Below are positions 28,150-37,234 of a stretch of DNA of 64,000 nucleotides, piece by piece. Below the pieces are notes generated by a model. The model was not told where the DNA came from. It did not search any database and saw only the letters and a list, made by a program, of their open reading frames with translations. The stretch comes from Corynebacterium bouchesdurhonense. GTDB lineage: Bacteria > Actinomycetota > Actinomycetes > Mycobacteriales > Mycobacteriaceae. Made by a program: the position numbers and the translations under genes. Where the stretch lies: positions 1,000,570-1,064,569 of the forward strand of contig NZ_LT546028.1 of NCBI RefSeq assembly GCF_900078305.2, given 5' to 3'. Position 1 is the stretch's first letter, and each line of letters begins with the position of its first letter.

Positions 28150-28893
28150 GTGAGCACCCCAGACGCGACGCACGAGATTCCGCAGCACGTCCTCGCGGCG
28201 TTCCAGCTGGAGGGCACCGGCGAGCCCACCTCCCCCGCGTGGGATAACGGCCGGCGGTTTGGCCGGGTGGTGGTCTCCCCAGCGGGGCCGGCGGCCGCGT
28301 GGTCCGGCAAGGTTCGCGAGCGCCTAGCCGGCACCCTCGACGGGCTGCGCATCAGCCGCCCGGTGCGTTCCACGGACGGCCGGCTGGTGGTGGGCGGTTT
28401 CGTAGCCAGTGAGTTTGCGGAGGGCGCGCCCGCCGCGCGCGTGGATGAGGCGGTTGCTGGGGCGTTGCTTTTCGACGCAGCCCTCGAGCCCACCGAACCC
28501 CCGGCAGCCCCCACTCGTCCGGACGCGTGGGCGGAGGCGGACCGTCACGTCTGGGCGTCCGAGCGCTGGAGCGGCGAGCACGTGGTGGCGCACTTGGACT
28601 TCTTGGCGAGCTGCCTGTTCGAGGGTTCGTTGCCGCCCACCCTGGCAGGCATCACGCCCTCCTTCGAGCCGCGCCCGCGCGGGTTTACCGCGGCGCTGGT
28701 GATTGTGGACGGGCTGCTGGCGGGGGCGGTGGACCCGGGGGTGATGCGGCGGTGGGCCCACATTCCGCACCTGGGCGAGCTGGCCGCGAAGGCGCTCGAG
28801 TTCCGGGACCTGACCTCAGCCGGCGCGGATTCGAACGTGCGTTCTAACTTTACGAGGGTGTCAAAGATCGTGTCGGGGATCGTGTCGGGCTAG
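28150..28893 (+). CDS. TIGR02569 family protein
   Basis: 247 residues, resembling the actinobacterial TIGR02569 family encoded beside the AdnAB helicase-nuclease. It may have a phosphotransferase-like fold, but no kinase motif is obvious. IPQHVLAAF, WDNGRRFGRVVVSP, GLRISRPVRSTDGR and VVGGFVASEF are the conserved blocks. Start GTG 28150; TAGATT (28135-28140) overlaps the previous stop, 9 nt upstream. A GCTTTTCGACGC repeat at 28467 encodes LLFDAA. Confidence 0.7.
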   Translation: MSTPDATHEIPQHVLAAFQLEGTGEPTSPAWDNGRRFGRVVVSPAGPAAAWSGKVRERLAGTLDGLRISRPVRSTDGRLVVGGFVASEFAEGAPAARVDEAVAGALLFDAALEPTEPPAAPTRPDAWAEADRHVWASERWSGEHVVAHLDFLASCLFEGSLPPTLAGITPSFEPRPRGFTAALVIVDGLLAGAVDPGVMRRWAHIPHLGELAAKALEFRDLTSAGADSNVRSNFTRVSKIVSGIVSG

Positions 28894-28912
28894 CGTGCCA
28901 CAATCGCGAGCC

Positions 28913-31900
28913 ATGGACCCGATACGCCCTAACCTGCCGTCGCTGCCGCCCGCGGTCACCCCCCGCGCGCACTTGGTTGCGCGCACGCGGCGGGCCGAGC
29001 CAAGGCGGTGGCCGATGGAACTGCCCACTCGCGGGCGGTGGAAGGTCACCGGCGAGGCGGGTTCGGGCGTGTCCAGCTTCCTCGTGGACACGGCGGTGCA
29101 GGCCATCGCGGAAAACCCGGCCCGCGCGGCGGAGCGCGGCGTCCTGCTGCTCACGTCGTCGAAGGAATCCGGGGCGAGGCTGCGGGCCGAGCTCTCAGAC
29201 CGCCTCGCGGCGAGCGGCTTCGTCGCCGACGAACCGGTGGTGCGCTCGGTGCACTCCCTAGCCTTCGCGGTGCTCAGGCAGCGCTCCGCGCCGGAGATCC
29301 GCCTGATCTCCGGCGCGGAGCAGGACGCCGTGATCCGCGAGCTACTGCTCGGCCACGCGGAGGACGGCGGCGGTACGTGGCCCGCGGAGCTGCGCCCCGC
29401 CCTGCCGCTGGTCGGCTTCGCACGCCAGCTGCGCGACTTCCTCCTGCGGGCCGTCGAGCGCGGGCTCGGCCCGGATAGCCTGCGCCGCCTCGGCCAGACC
29501 CACGGCATCGGTATCTGGTCCGCCGCGGGCGACTTTCTGGCCGAGTACCAGCAGGTCATGGCGCTCACGGGTACCTCGCGCTACTCGGCGTCCGAGCTCG
29601 TCTCGCGCGCGGCGGAGCTGGAGCTGGACGCGCCCTGGAGCATCGTGCTTGTTGACAACGCGGAGCAGCTCGCGCCCGCCTCCGCCGCCCTCGTTACCCG
29701 CCTGCTCGAACGGGCGGACCTGGGCGTGGTCGGCGGCGACGTGGACCAGGCCGTGTTCCGCTTCCGCGGGGCCACGCCGGAGTTCCTCCGCACCCTCGGG
29801 GGCCTCGAGCACACCGTGATCGACCTGGGGAAAACCAAGCGCGCGCCACTGCGCCGGGTGGTGCAGGCCCCGGACGCGCAGGCCCACGAGGCGTTCGTGG
29901 TGGACGAGATCCGCCGCGCCCACCTCGAGGCCGGGACCGCATACAGAGATATAGCGGTGATCGTGCGCTCGACACCGATGATCGAGCCGCTGCGCCGCTC
30001 CCTGCTACACGCCGGGGTGCCCGTGAGCCTGGATCCCACGGACGTTGTGCTTGCGGAGCAGCGCATTGTCAGGGCGCTCCTGCTGGGCCTGCGCTCGCTG
30101 TCAGAGGAGCTCACCGCCTCGGAATGGCGCGACCTGCTGCTCGGCCCCGTCGGGGGTGCGGACCCGGTCACGCTACGGCGCCTGCTGCGCGGCCTGCGCC
30201 GGTGGAAACCCGATCAGCGCGCCGAGGAGACGTTGCGCCAGCTGCTGGTGGCCAAGGGTGAGCTGCCCGATTTCGGTACTGTGCTCACCCAGCGCGAGCT
30301 GGACATCCTCGAGCGCGTCCGCGGCGTTTTGCGCCAGGGGAGCGGGGTACACGCCGCGGGCGGGAGCGTGGAGGAGGTACTCTGGGCGCTGTGGTCGGCC
30401 ACGGGGTTGGCGGACAGGCTGCTCGCGGCGGCGCTGCGGGGTGGGGCAACGGGCTCCCAGGCGGACCGCGACCTGGACGCGGTGATGGCGCTCTTCGACG
30501 CCGCGGGCGACTTCACGGAGCGCCGGCCGTCGGCAGGCATCGAGCTCTTCATCTCGTCGATCACTGAACAGGAGCTGCCCACGGGCGTACGAGATCGGCG
30601 CACGGCGAAGCCCGATGCCGTCGCTCTGCTCACCGCCCACGGCGCGGCCGGGCGCGAGTTCCCCCACGTCATCGTGGCAGGGGTGCAGGAAATGAGCTGG
30701 CCGAGCCTGGGCGAGACGGGCACGATCTTCCGGCAGGAGGACCTGATAGACCTCATCGACGAGGGCATTGACCCGGCCGTGCCGGTCTCGCACACGGCGG
30801 AGCGCATGGTGGAGGAACGGCGCCTGTTCCACGTCGCCACCAGCCGCGCCACCGAGACGCTGATGGTCACTGCCGTGGACGACCAAGACGCGGACGAAGT
30901 GGTCCAGCCCTCCCGGTTCGTGGAGGAGTTTGCCAAGGCGCACGGGCTCGACACCGAGGTGGTGAGCCTGAGCGCACCCGCCACCGCGCCGCGGCACGGG
31001 GAGGCCGCGGTGGTGCGGGTCCTCTCGCGCGACCACGTGGTGGCGGAGCTGCGCCGCGCGGTGAGCAACCCGGCCTCCTCAGAGGTGGAGCGAGCACAGG
31101 CGGCGCGCCAGCTGGCGCGCCTCGCGTCGGCCGGGGTGGCGGGCGCGGACCCGGGGCAGTGGTGGGGGCTGCGGGGAGCGTCGACAAGCGAAAAGCTCCC
31201 TCTTCGCGGTGGGCTCTCCCCGTCGCGGATCGAGTCCCTGCTCCAGTGCCCGATGCGGGAGGTGCTCGAGCGGATGGTCGGCCTCGATGAGACCCGCGAG
31301 ATGATCTACGGCTCGATGGCCCACGCCTACCTCGAGGCGGTGGGCGGAGGGGCGGACCCGGCAGCCGCGCGTGAACTGGTGATGGCCGCTCGTGCAGAGG
31401 CGCAGGAGGGGCCGGTGTGGAAGGCGGAGCGGGACCTAGCCGATTTCGCCGCGATGCTCGACCGCATCGATACGTGGCTGGCCACCTCGCGCGCGGCCTT
31501 CGAGCAGGTTGCCGTCGAGGCAGAGGTGGACGTGCGCGTGGACGAGGACGTGCGCATCCGCGGCCGCGTGGACCGCCTCGAGCGCGACCGCACGGGGGCG
31601 CTCCACGTGGTGGACCTGAAAACCGGGTCCCAGCCGCCCACCAAAGCGGAGACGCAGTCCAACGCGCAGTTGATGGCGTACCAACTCGCGCTGCGCGCCG
31701 GGGAGTTCGCGGGTGGGCGCGTGACCACGTCCTCCGGCGCAGGATCCGAGGTCGGCGGCGCGACCCTGGTCTACCCCAACGCGCAGAAGAAGACGCTGGC
31801 CACCCGCGAGCAGGCGGCGAAGGACGACGCGGAGCTCGCCGCCTTCGCCGAGGCGATCCGGCCGCTGCCGGGTGAAATGGAGGGGCCGCAGCTCACCGCC

Positions 31901-31984
31901 CGGACCGGGCCGCACTGCGACCGCTGCCGGGTGCGCCACCTGTGCCCCGTGCAGCCCGAGGGAAGGGAGCTGACCGATGTGTAG
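28913..31984 (+). CDS. adnA: AdnA-like helicase-nuclease subunit
   Basis: About 1023 residues: UvrD-like motor plus C-terminal RecB-type nuclease (GRVDRLE...HVVDLKTG, QLMAYQLAL) and an Fe-S cluster set (LQCPMREV with CDRCRVRHLCP). With AdnB it should resect double-strand breaks. The motor looks inactive: the P-loop is GEAGSGVSS, with V53 in place of the catalytic Lys, and motif II reads VDNAEQ instead of DExQ. ATG 28913 is chosen (weak -10 CACAAT 8 nt upstream); GTG 28895 is the alternative. adnB overlaps by 8 nt. Confidence 0.88.
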   Translation: MDPIRPNLPSLPPAVTPRAHLVARTRRAEPRRWPMELPTRGRWKVTGEAGSGVSSFLVDTAVQAIAENPARAAERGVLLLTSSKESGARLRAELSDRLAASGFVADEPVVRSVHSLAFAVLRQRSAPEIRLISGAEQDAVIRELLLGHAEDGGGTWPAELRPALPLVGFARQLRDFLLRAVERGLGPDSLRRLGQTHGIGIWSAAGDFLAEYQQVMALTGTSRYSASELVSRAAELELDAPWSIVLVDNAEQLAPASAALVTRLLERADLGVVGGDVDQAVFRFRGATPEFLRTLGGLEHTVIDLGKTKRAPLRRVVQAPDAQAHEAFVVDEIRRAHLEAGTAYRDIAVIVRSTPMIEPLRRSLLHAGVPVSLDPTDVVLAEQRIVRALLLGLRSLSEELTASEWRDLLLGPVGGADPVTLRRLLRGLRRWKPDQRAEETLRQLLVAKGELPDFGTVLTQRELDILERVRGVLRQGSGVHAAGGSVEEVLWALWSATGLADRLLAAALRGGATGSQADRDLDAVMALFDAAGDFTERRPSAGIELFISSITEQELPTGVRDRRTAKPDAVALLTAHGAAGREFPHVIVAGVQEMSWPSLGETGTIFRQEDLIDLIDEGIDPAVPVSHTAERMVEERRLFHVATSRATETLMVTAVDDQDADEVVQPSRFVEEFAKAHGLDTEVVSLSAPATAPRHGEAAVVRVLSRDHVVAELRRAVSNPASSEVERAQAARQLARLASAGVAGADPGQWWGLRGASTSEKLPLRGGLSPSRIESLLQCPMREVLERMVGLDETREMIYGSMAHAYLEAVGGGADPAAARELVMAARAEAQEGPVWKAERDLADFAAMLDRIDTWLATSRAAFEQVAVEAEVDVRVDEDVRIRGRVDRLERDRTGALHVVDLKTGSQPPTKAETQSNAQLMAYQLALRAGEFAGGRVTTSSGAGSEVGGATLVYPNAQKKTLATREQAAKDDAELAAFAEAIRPLPGEMEGPQLTARTGPHCDRCRVRHLCPVQPEGRELTDV

Positions 31985-34900
31985 CGCAATGGGGCCCGTG
32001 GCACTCTCGCGGGCGCTCGGGCAGAAGCATGCGCCCACGCCCCAGCAAGCGGACGTGATCGGCGCCCAACCGGGCCCGCTACTCGTGGTGGCGGGCGCCG
32101 GCGCGGGCAAGACGGAGACGATGGCCGCGCGCGTGGTGTGGCTCGTGGCCAACGGCTACGCCCGCCCAGAAGAGATCCTCGGCCTCACCTTTACCCGGAA
32201 GGCTGCCCAGGAGTTGGGCAAGCGCATCCGCGACCGCCTGGGGGTGCTCGCGGGCGACGATGCCCTAGTGCGCCGCCTCGACCCGAGCGGCGAGCTGGCG
32301 GATGCCCTCACCGTCATCGCCCCGACCGTGTCCACGTATGACGCGTACGCGGGCGATCTGATCCGCGAGTACGGCCTGCTCGTGCCCGTGGAGGCTGACG
32401 CGCGCCTCATCACCGACGCGGAGCTGCACGCCATCGCCTTGGACGTGGTGACCAATTACCCGAGCGAGCTGATCGCGGAGGGCGGATCCAACCCCTCGCT
32501 CGGCACGGTGGTGGAAAACGTGCTCGGGCTCACCACCGCCATGGGCAACGAGCTCGCGCATCCGGAGGAAGTGGCAGAGCAGGCGCGGGTCTTCCTCGCC
32601 GAGACGGAAACGCTGCCCCGCAGCCCGCGCTCCAGAACGGAGTTCTCCCAGAAGCTCGCCGGTTGGCGCGCGAAGCAGCAGGAGCGGGCGGCGTACCTGC
32701 CGCTCGCCGCCGAGCTGAACGCGGAGCTGCGCCGCCGTGGCGTGGTCACCTTCAACGAGCAAATGTCTGTGGCCGCGGCACTGGCGCGCGACCACGCCGC
32801 GGTGGGCAGCGGTCAGCGCGCCCGCTACCGGGTGGTGATGCTGGACGAGTACCAGGACACCTCCCACGCCCAGCGCGTGCTTTTGCGCAGCCTGTTCGGC
32901 GGTGGGGCGGACTCCGAGCTGACCGTCACGGCGGTGGGCGACCCCATGCAGGCCATCTACGGGTGGCGCGGCGCCACCGCCGCGAACCTAGAGGCCTTCG
33001 TGGACGATTTCCCGCTCGCGGACGGCTCGCCGGCGCCCAAAAAACAGCTCACCACCTCGTGGCGCAACCCGCCCGAGGTGCTCGGGCTGGCCAACAACGT
33101 GTCCGCGGCAATCCTCGGCAACGGCCCGAACCGGGCAGTGGAACAGCTCGAGCCGCGGCCGGGGGCGGGCGAGGGCGACGTGGTGCTCGGCTTCTTCCCG
33201 GACGCCGAGGCGGAGGTGGACTACGTGGCCGACGAGCTCGCCGCGCAGTACGTGGCCGCGCAGCTAGGCGGGGCGGATTTCTCCGCCGCCGTGCTGGTGC
33301 GCAAGAACCGCCACAGCGCGGAGATGGCCGAGGCGCTCGAGCAGCGTGGGATTCCGTACGAAGTAGTCGGCGTGGCGGGCCTGCTGGACGTCCCGGAGGT
33401 GGCGGACACCGTGGCCATCGCCACCATGCTGGTGTGCCCTAGCGACTCGGAGGCGGCGCTGCGGGTCCTCGCCGGCCCGGCGGTTGGGCTGGGCCTTGCG
33501 GACCTGCAGGCGCTGGCGAACCGCGCCTCGAATCTCCGCGGACGCGAGCAGGGGGAGCGGGCCGGGAAGGATCTCCACGCAGCCGAGTCGGACCCGTCGA
33601 ACCCGTCGGGCTCTTCGGCCCCGTCCGCACTGTCAGCGCTGCAGGCGCAACTCGGCCAGCTCGTCGAGCGGGCCGCGGCGATTGACGCGGCGTCCGAGCG
33701 CCCGGCGGGGCTGGCTGACGCGGTGGCGGACCTGGGGGAGCCCGAGCGCTACTCGGAGGAGGGACTTGCACGGCTGCGGGAGCTGTCGGCCAAGCTGCGG
33801 TGGTTGCGCACCCACAGCATGGGAAAAAGGCTCGTGGATTTGTTCGCGGACATCATCGCCGTCTTCGGCATCCGCACGGAAGTGCTCGCCCACCCCGGAG
33901 CGGCCGGCGCCACCCACCTCACCCGCCTCCTCGAGGAGGTTGCCGCGTACCCGGGCACCAGTCTGGAGGGGTTGCTCGATTTCTTCGACCTCGCACGCGC
34001 GCACGAGGGCGGGTTCGCGCCCGGGCCGGTCGCGGTGAAGACGGACCGCGTGCAGATCCTCACCGCGCACAAAGCCAAAGGCTTGGAGTGGGACACCGTC
34101 GCCGTTCTCCACGCGGACGACAGGACGTACGCGGCCAAGGCCGAGACGTTCCTCACCAACCTCAAGGTCCTGCAGGAGGACACCTTCGCCGACCCAGACG
34201 TCACCCCGGCCTTCGCCGAGGCGGAGACCCGCACCCAGTTCCAGGGCGCGGCGGAGGAGTGGATCGCCACCGTGCGCGAGAACCAGGCGGAGGAGGCGGC
34301 CCGGCTCTTCTACGTGGCGGTGACCAGGTCAGAGCGCAAACTCATGGTCACCGGTTCGCGCGCCGCCGCGGGGACAGCCCAGGGGGCTAAGCCCTACGCC
34401 CACTTCGACGCGCTGCGCGACCTCGTCCCGGAGGATCGCGTGGTGTGCTGGGCAGACGGCACCGATTCGGATGCCGGTGGCGACCCGGCCACGGAGAACG
34501 AGGCGGAGGCAGCCGCCGCGTCCGGCGTGCGCGAGGGGTCCTGGCCCGGTACGGGCCCCGACGAGTCGCAGCTCGCGGCCGCTACCGAGGTAGCACGGGC
34601 ACTGGATAGCGTGCCCAACCTGAGCGAAGGTGAGCTCTTCGGCCTCTGGGAGCGCGATGTTACCGCGCTGATCGAGGAACACGAGGCGTCGCAGAGTGCC
34701 GAGGTTGCTGTGGAGGTGCCGGCGGAGTTGACGGCCTCCGATGTGGTGGCGATGCGCGCGGACCCGGCGCAGTTTGCCAGGCGCGCGAGGCGGCCGGTGC
34801 CGTTTAAACCGAACACCTACGCCAAGCGCGGCACCGCGTTCCACGAATGGCTCGAAGACTTCTACGGCGCCCGCCCCCTGCTGGATGAGGACGAGCTGCC

Positions 34901-35396
34901 GGGCAGTGGCGAGGCGGACGTCGACCCGGCCACGCTGGCCGAGCTTAAGCGCTCGTTCGAAGCGAGCCACTGGGCCAGCCGTACGCCGGCATTCGTGGAA
35001 CGGCCGTTCGAGCTGGCGTTGGGGGAGTCCGTGGTCCGGGGGCGCATCGACGCCATCTTCGAGGACCCGGAGACGGGCGGGTGGACCGTGGTGGACTGGA
35101 AGACGGGCCTCAAACCCGGCAAGGCTGAGATGGAGGCGGCGAAGCTGCAGCTGGCGGTGTACCGGGAAGCGTGGCGCAGGATCGCTAACGACGGCCGGGA
35201 TGTCCGCGCGGTGTTCTTCTACGTCCGCACCGGCGAGGATTTCGCGCCGGCGGATTTGCCCGGGGGTGACCAGCTCGCTGCGCTGCTGGACCCCACCCAG
35301 GCGCGCGGGTGGGGTAGTCTTTCCCCCGTCAAGCCCGTTGAGCCCTCCGCAGAGCGCGACGCGGGCGAGGGTGGCGCGGAAAGGAGCCGGAGGTGA
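31977..35396 (+). CDS. adnB: AdnB-like helicase-nuclease subunit
   Basis: 1139 residues. The motor is intact: VAGAGAGKTETM (Walker A), MLDEYQDTSHAQR (motif II), GDPMQAIYGWRGA (III), TAHKAKGLEWDTV (V) and LFYVAVTRSERKL (VI). The C-terminal nuclease has GRIDAIFED and TVVDWKTG, QLAVYREAW. It is the lead motor and second nuclease of the AdnAB double-strand-break machine. AAGGGAG lies about 8 nt before ATG 31977, inside the end of adnA. The stop overlaps the next start (GTGA). Confidence 0.92.
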   Translation: MCSAMGPVALSRALGQKHAPTPQQADVIGAQPGPLLVVAGAGAGKTETMAARVVWLVANGYARPEEILGLTFTRKAAQELGKRIRDRLGVLAGDDALVRRLDPSGELADALTVIAPTVSTYDAYAGDLIREYGLLVPVEADARLITDAELHAIALDVVTNYPSELIAEGGSNPSLGTVVENVLGLTTAMGNELAHPEEVAEQARVFLAETETLPRSPRSRTEFSQKLAGWRAKQQERAAYLPLAAELNAELRRRGVVTFNEQMSVAAALARDHAAVGSGQRARYRVVMLDEYQDTSHAQRVLLRSLFGGGADSELTVTAVGDPMQAIYGWRGATAANLEAFVDDFPLADGSPAPKKQLTTSWRNPPEVLGLANNVSAAILGNGPNRAVEQLEPRPGAGEGDVVLGFFPDAEAEVDYVADELAAQYVAAQLGGADFSAAVLVRKNRHSAEMAEALEQRGIPYEVVGVAGLLDVPEVADTVAIATMLVCPSDSEAALRVLAGPAVGLGLADLQALANRASNLRGREQGERAGKDLHAAESDPSNPSGSSAPSALSALQAQLGQLVERAAAIDAASERPAGLADAVADLGEPERYSEEGLARLRELSAKLRWLRTHSMGKRLVDLFADIIAVFGIRTEVLAHPGAAGATHLTRLLEEVAAYPGTSLEGLLDFFDLARAHEGGFAPGPVAVKTDRVQILTAHKAKGLEWDTVAVLHADDRTYAAKAETFLTNLKVLQEDTFADPDVTPAFAEAETRTQFQGAAEEWIATVRENQAEEAARLFYVAVTRSERKLMVTGSRAAAGTAQGAKPYAHFDALRDLVPEDRVVCWADGTDSDAGGDPATENEAEAAAASGVREGSWPGTGPDESQLAAATEVARALDSVPNLSEGELFGLWERDVTALIEEHEASQSAEVAVEVPAELTASDVVAMRADPAQFARRARRPVPFKPNTYAKRGTAFHEWLEDFYGARPLLDEDELPGSGEADVDPATLAELKRSFEASHWASRTPAFVERPFELALGESVVRGRIDAIFEDPETGGWTVVDWKTGLKPGKAEMEAAKLQLAVYREAWRRIANDGRDVRAVFFYVRTGEDFAPADLPGGDQLAALLDPTQARGWGSLSPVKPVEPSAERDAGEGGAERSRR

Positions 35397-36493
35397 AACT
35401 GCCCTATTCTTCGGCCTGGGGCAGCAAGTTCCGGGGTGACACCGACTTCGATGTCCCCGTCCACACGCTCACGGACGTCATCACCATTCCGTCGTCCGGC
35501 CGGGTGACACCGTGGGCGCTCATGGCCCGCCGGTTCGCGTACGCGCTCATCCTCATGGTGGTGGTCGCGGCCGTGGTCTACCTGGACCGGGAGGGGTACT
35601 CGGAGCCGCTGTCGTTCATCGACGCGCTGTACTACTCCGCGGTATCCCTCTCCACCACCGGCTACGGCGACATCACCCCGGTGAGCGAGCGGGCCAGGCT
35701 CGTGAACATCTTCTTCATCACCCCGTCGCGGGTGGCCTTCCTGATGCTCCTTGTCGGTACCACGCTGTCGGTGCTCACGGAGGACTCCCGCAAAACACTC
35801 CAGATCCAGCAATGGAGGCAAAACGTGCGCAATCACACCGTTGTCATCGGGTACGGAACCAAGGGCCGCTCGGCCGTGGACGCGCTGCTCGCGGGCGGTG
35901 CCGCGCCGTCGAGCGTGGTGGTCATCGACACGGACCCGGTCGCCCTGTCCCACGCGGAGAAGCGCGGCCTGGTCACGGTGCACGGCAACGCCACCAAGTC
36001 CGACGTGTTGCGCGTAGCCGGCGCGAATAAGGCGCGCTCCGTGGTGGTTGCCCCGTCCAGCGACGACACGGCGGTCCTGGTCACCCTCTCCGCCCGCGAG
36101 CTGGCGCCGAGCGCGATGATCGTGGCCAGCGCCCGCGAGAGCGAGAACCAGCACCTGTTGATGCAGTCCGGCGCGGACTCGGTGGTGGTGTCCGCGGAGA
36201 CCACGGGCCGCCTGCTTGGCCTCGCCACCGTCACGCCGCCGGTGGTGGAGATGATGGAGGATCTGCTCAGCCCGGACGAGGGGTTCGCGGTGGCGGAGCG
36301 TCCGATCGCGGACGACGAGGTGGGCGCCAACCCCCGCCACCTGGCGGACATCGTCCTGGGTGTGGTCCGCTCCGGGGAGCTCTACCGCATTGATTCGCCC
36401 GAGGCCGAGACGGTCGAGCCGGGGGACCGCCTGCTGTACGTGCGCCTGACCAAGCCGACGGATTCCTCCGACTCGCAGCGCCTGCCGGAATAG
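35393..36493 (+). CDS. Potassium channel with TrkA-N/RCK domain
   Basis: 366 residues. Two membrane helices flank a pore with the selectivity filter TTGYGD, followed by a cytoplasmic Rossmann RCK domain (VIGYGTKGRSAVDALL, VVIDTDP, GNATKSDVLRVAG) and an RCK-C part. It resembles MthK/Kch-type ligand-gated K+ channels. GTG 35393 follows AAAGGAG and overlaps the adnB stop. The position between adnB and nudC is conserved (Rv3200c). Confidence 0.88.
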   Translation: MKLPYSSAWGSKFRGDTDFDVPVHTLTDVITIPSSGRVTPWALMARRFAYALILMVVVAAVVYLDREGYSEPLSFIDALYYSAVSLSTTGYGDITPVSERARLVNIFFITPSRVAFLMLLVGTTLSVLTEDSRKTLQIQQWRQNVRNHTVVIGYGTKGRSAVDALLAGGAAPSSVVVIDTDPVALSHAEKRGLVTVHGNATKSDVLRVAGANKARSVVVAPSSDDTAVLVTLSARELAPSAMIVASARESENQHLLMQSGADSVVVSAETTGRLLGLATVTPPVVEMMEDLLSPDEGFAVAERPIADDEVGANPRHLADIVLGVVRSGELYRIDSPEAETVEPGDRLLYVRLTKPTDSSDSQRLPE

Positions 36494-36494
36494 C

Positions 36495-37232
36495 ATGTAC
36501 CTGCTTATTGACAGGGACAACGCCTTCCCACTCGGCGCCGATGGGGGGCTCTTGCTTGTCGACGCACCCCCAGCGCCAACCACCACCCAAGTCGCCCTCC
36601 CCGGCGGGATCACGGCGGCCCGCCTCGCCGGCACCCGCGCCGCGGACCTCGCCGACCGGGGGGGAGCCGCCCGCGCCGGGGCGGGCGCCCCGCTGGGGGC
36701 GCAGGCCGTGGGCCGGCTGCGGGCGGTGGAGCGCACCCGCTTCGACCCGGCGGACGGCTCCGAGCTGACCTGGGACCCGGCGGCCCGTTCGGCGCGGGGC
36801 GCGTCGGGGCGCGAGGTCTTCCCGCGGATCGACCCGTGCGTGATCGGGCTGGTGGAAAACCTCGCGGGCGACGCCATCCTTCTCGGCGAGAACGCCCGCC
36901 GCCCCGGCTACTTCACCTGCGTCGCAGGCTACATCGACGTCGGCGAGACGGCGGAGGACGCGTGGCGCCGCGAGGTGCTCGAGGAGACGGGCCGCCGCGT
37001 GGACATCGCCACCTACCTGGGGTCGCAGCCCTGGCCGCACACCGGCGCGCTCATGCTCGCCTTCACCTCGCGCACGGCCGACATCGACCCAGTCGCGGGC
37101 ACCGACGGCGAGCTGCGCTCAATCCGCTGGGCCACCCGCGCCGACCTAGACAACCTCCCGCTCGCTGGGCCGGGGAGCATCGCGCGCAGGCTTATCGACG
37201 GCTGGCACAGGCGCACTTCCGAAGGGGAATAA
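36495..37232 (+). CDS. nudC: NAD(+) diphosphatase (NudC-type Nudix hydrolase)
   Basis: 245 residues. The Nudix box G-x5-E-x7-REVLEETG is complete and is followed by SQPWPHTGALMLAF, close to the NudC signature SQPWPFP. It cleaves NADH/NAD and possibly NAD caps on RNA. The four zinc-ribbon cysteines of classical NudC are missing: the region before FPRIDP contains none. ATG 36495 follows the channel stop by 1 nt with no ribosome binding site. Repeat copies at 36554 (LLLVDAP) and 37190 (RLIDG) are embedded. Confidence 0.85.
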   Translation: MYLLIDRDNAFPLGADGGLLLVDAPPAPTTTQVALPGGITAARLAGTRAADLADRGGAARAGAGAPLGAQAVGRLRAVERTRFDPADGSELTWDPAARSARGASGREVFPRIDPCVIGLVENLAGDAILLGENARRPGYFTCVAGYIDVGETAEDAWRREVLEETGRRVDIATYLGSQPWPHTGALMLAFTSRTADIDPVAGTDGELRSIRWATRADLDNLPLAGPGSIARRLIDGWHRRTSEGE

Positions 37233-37234
37233 CC

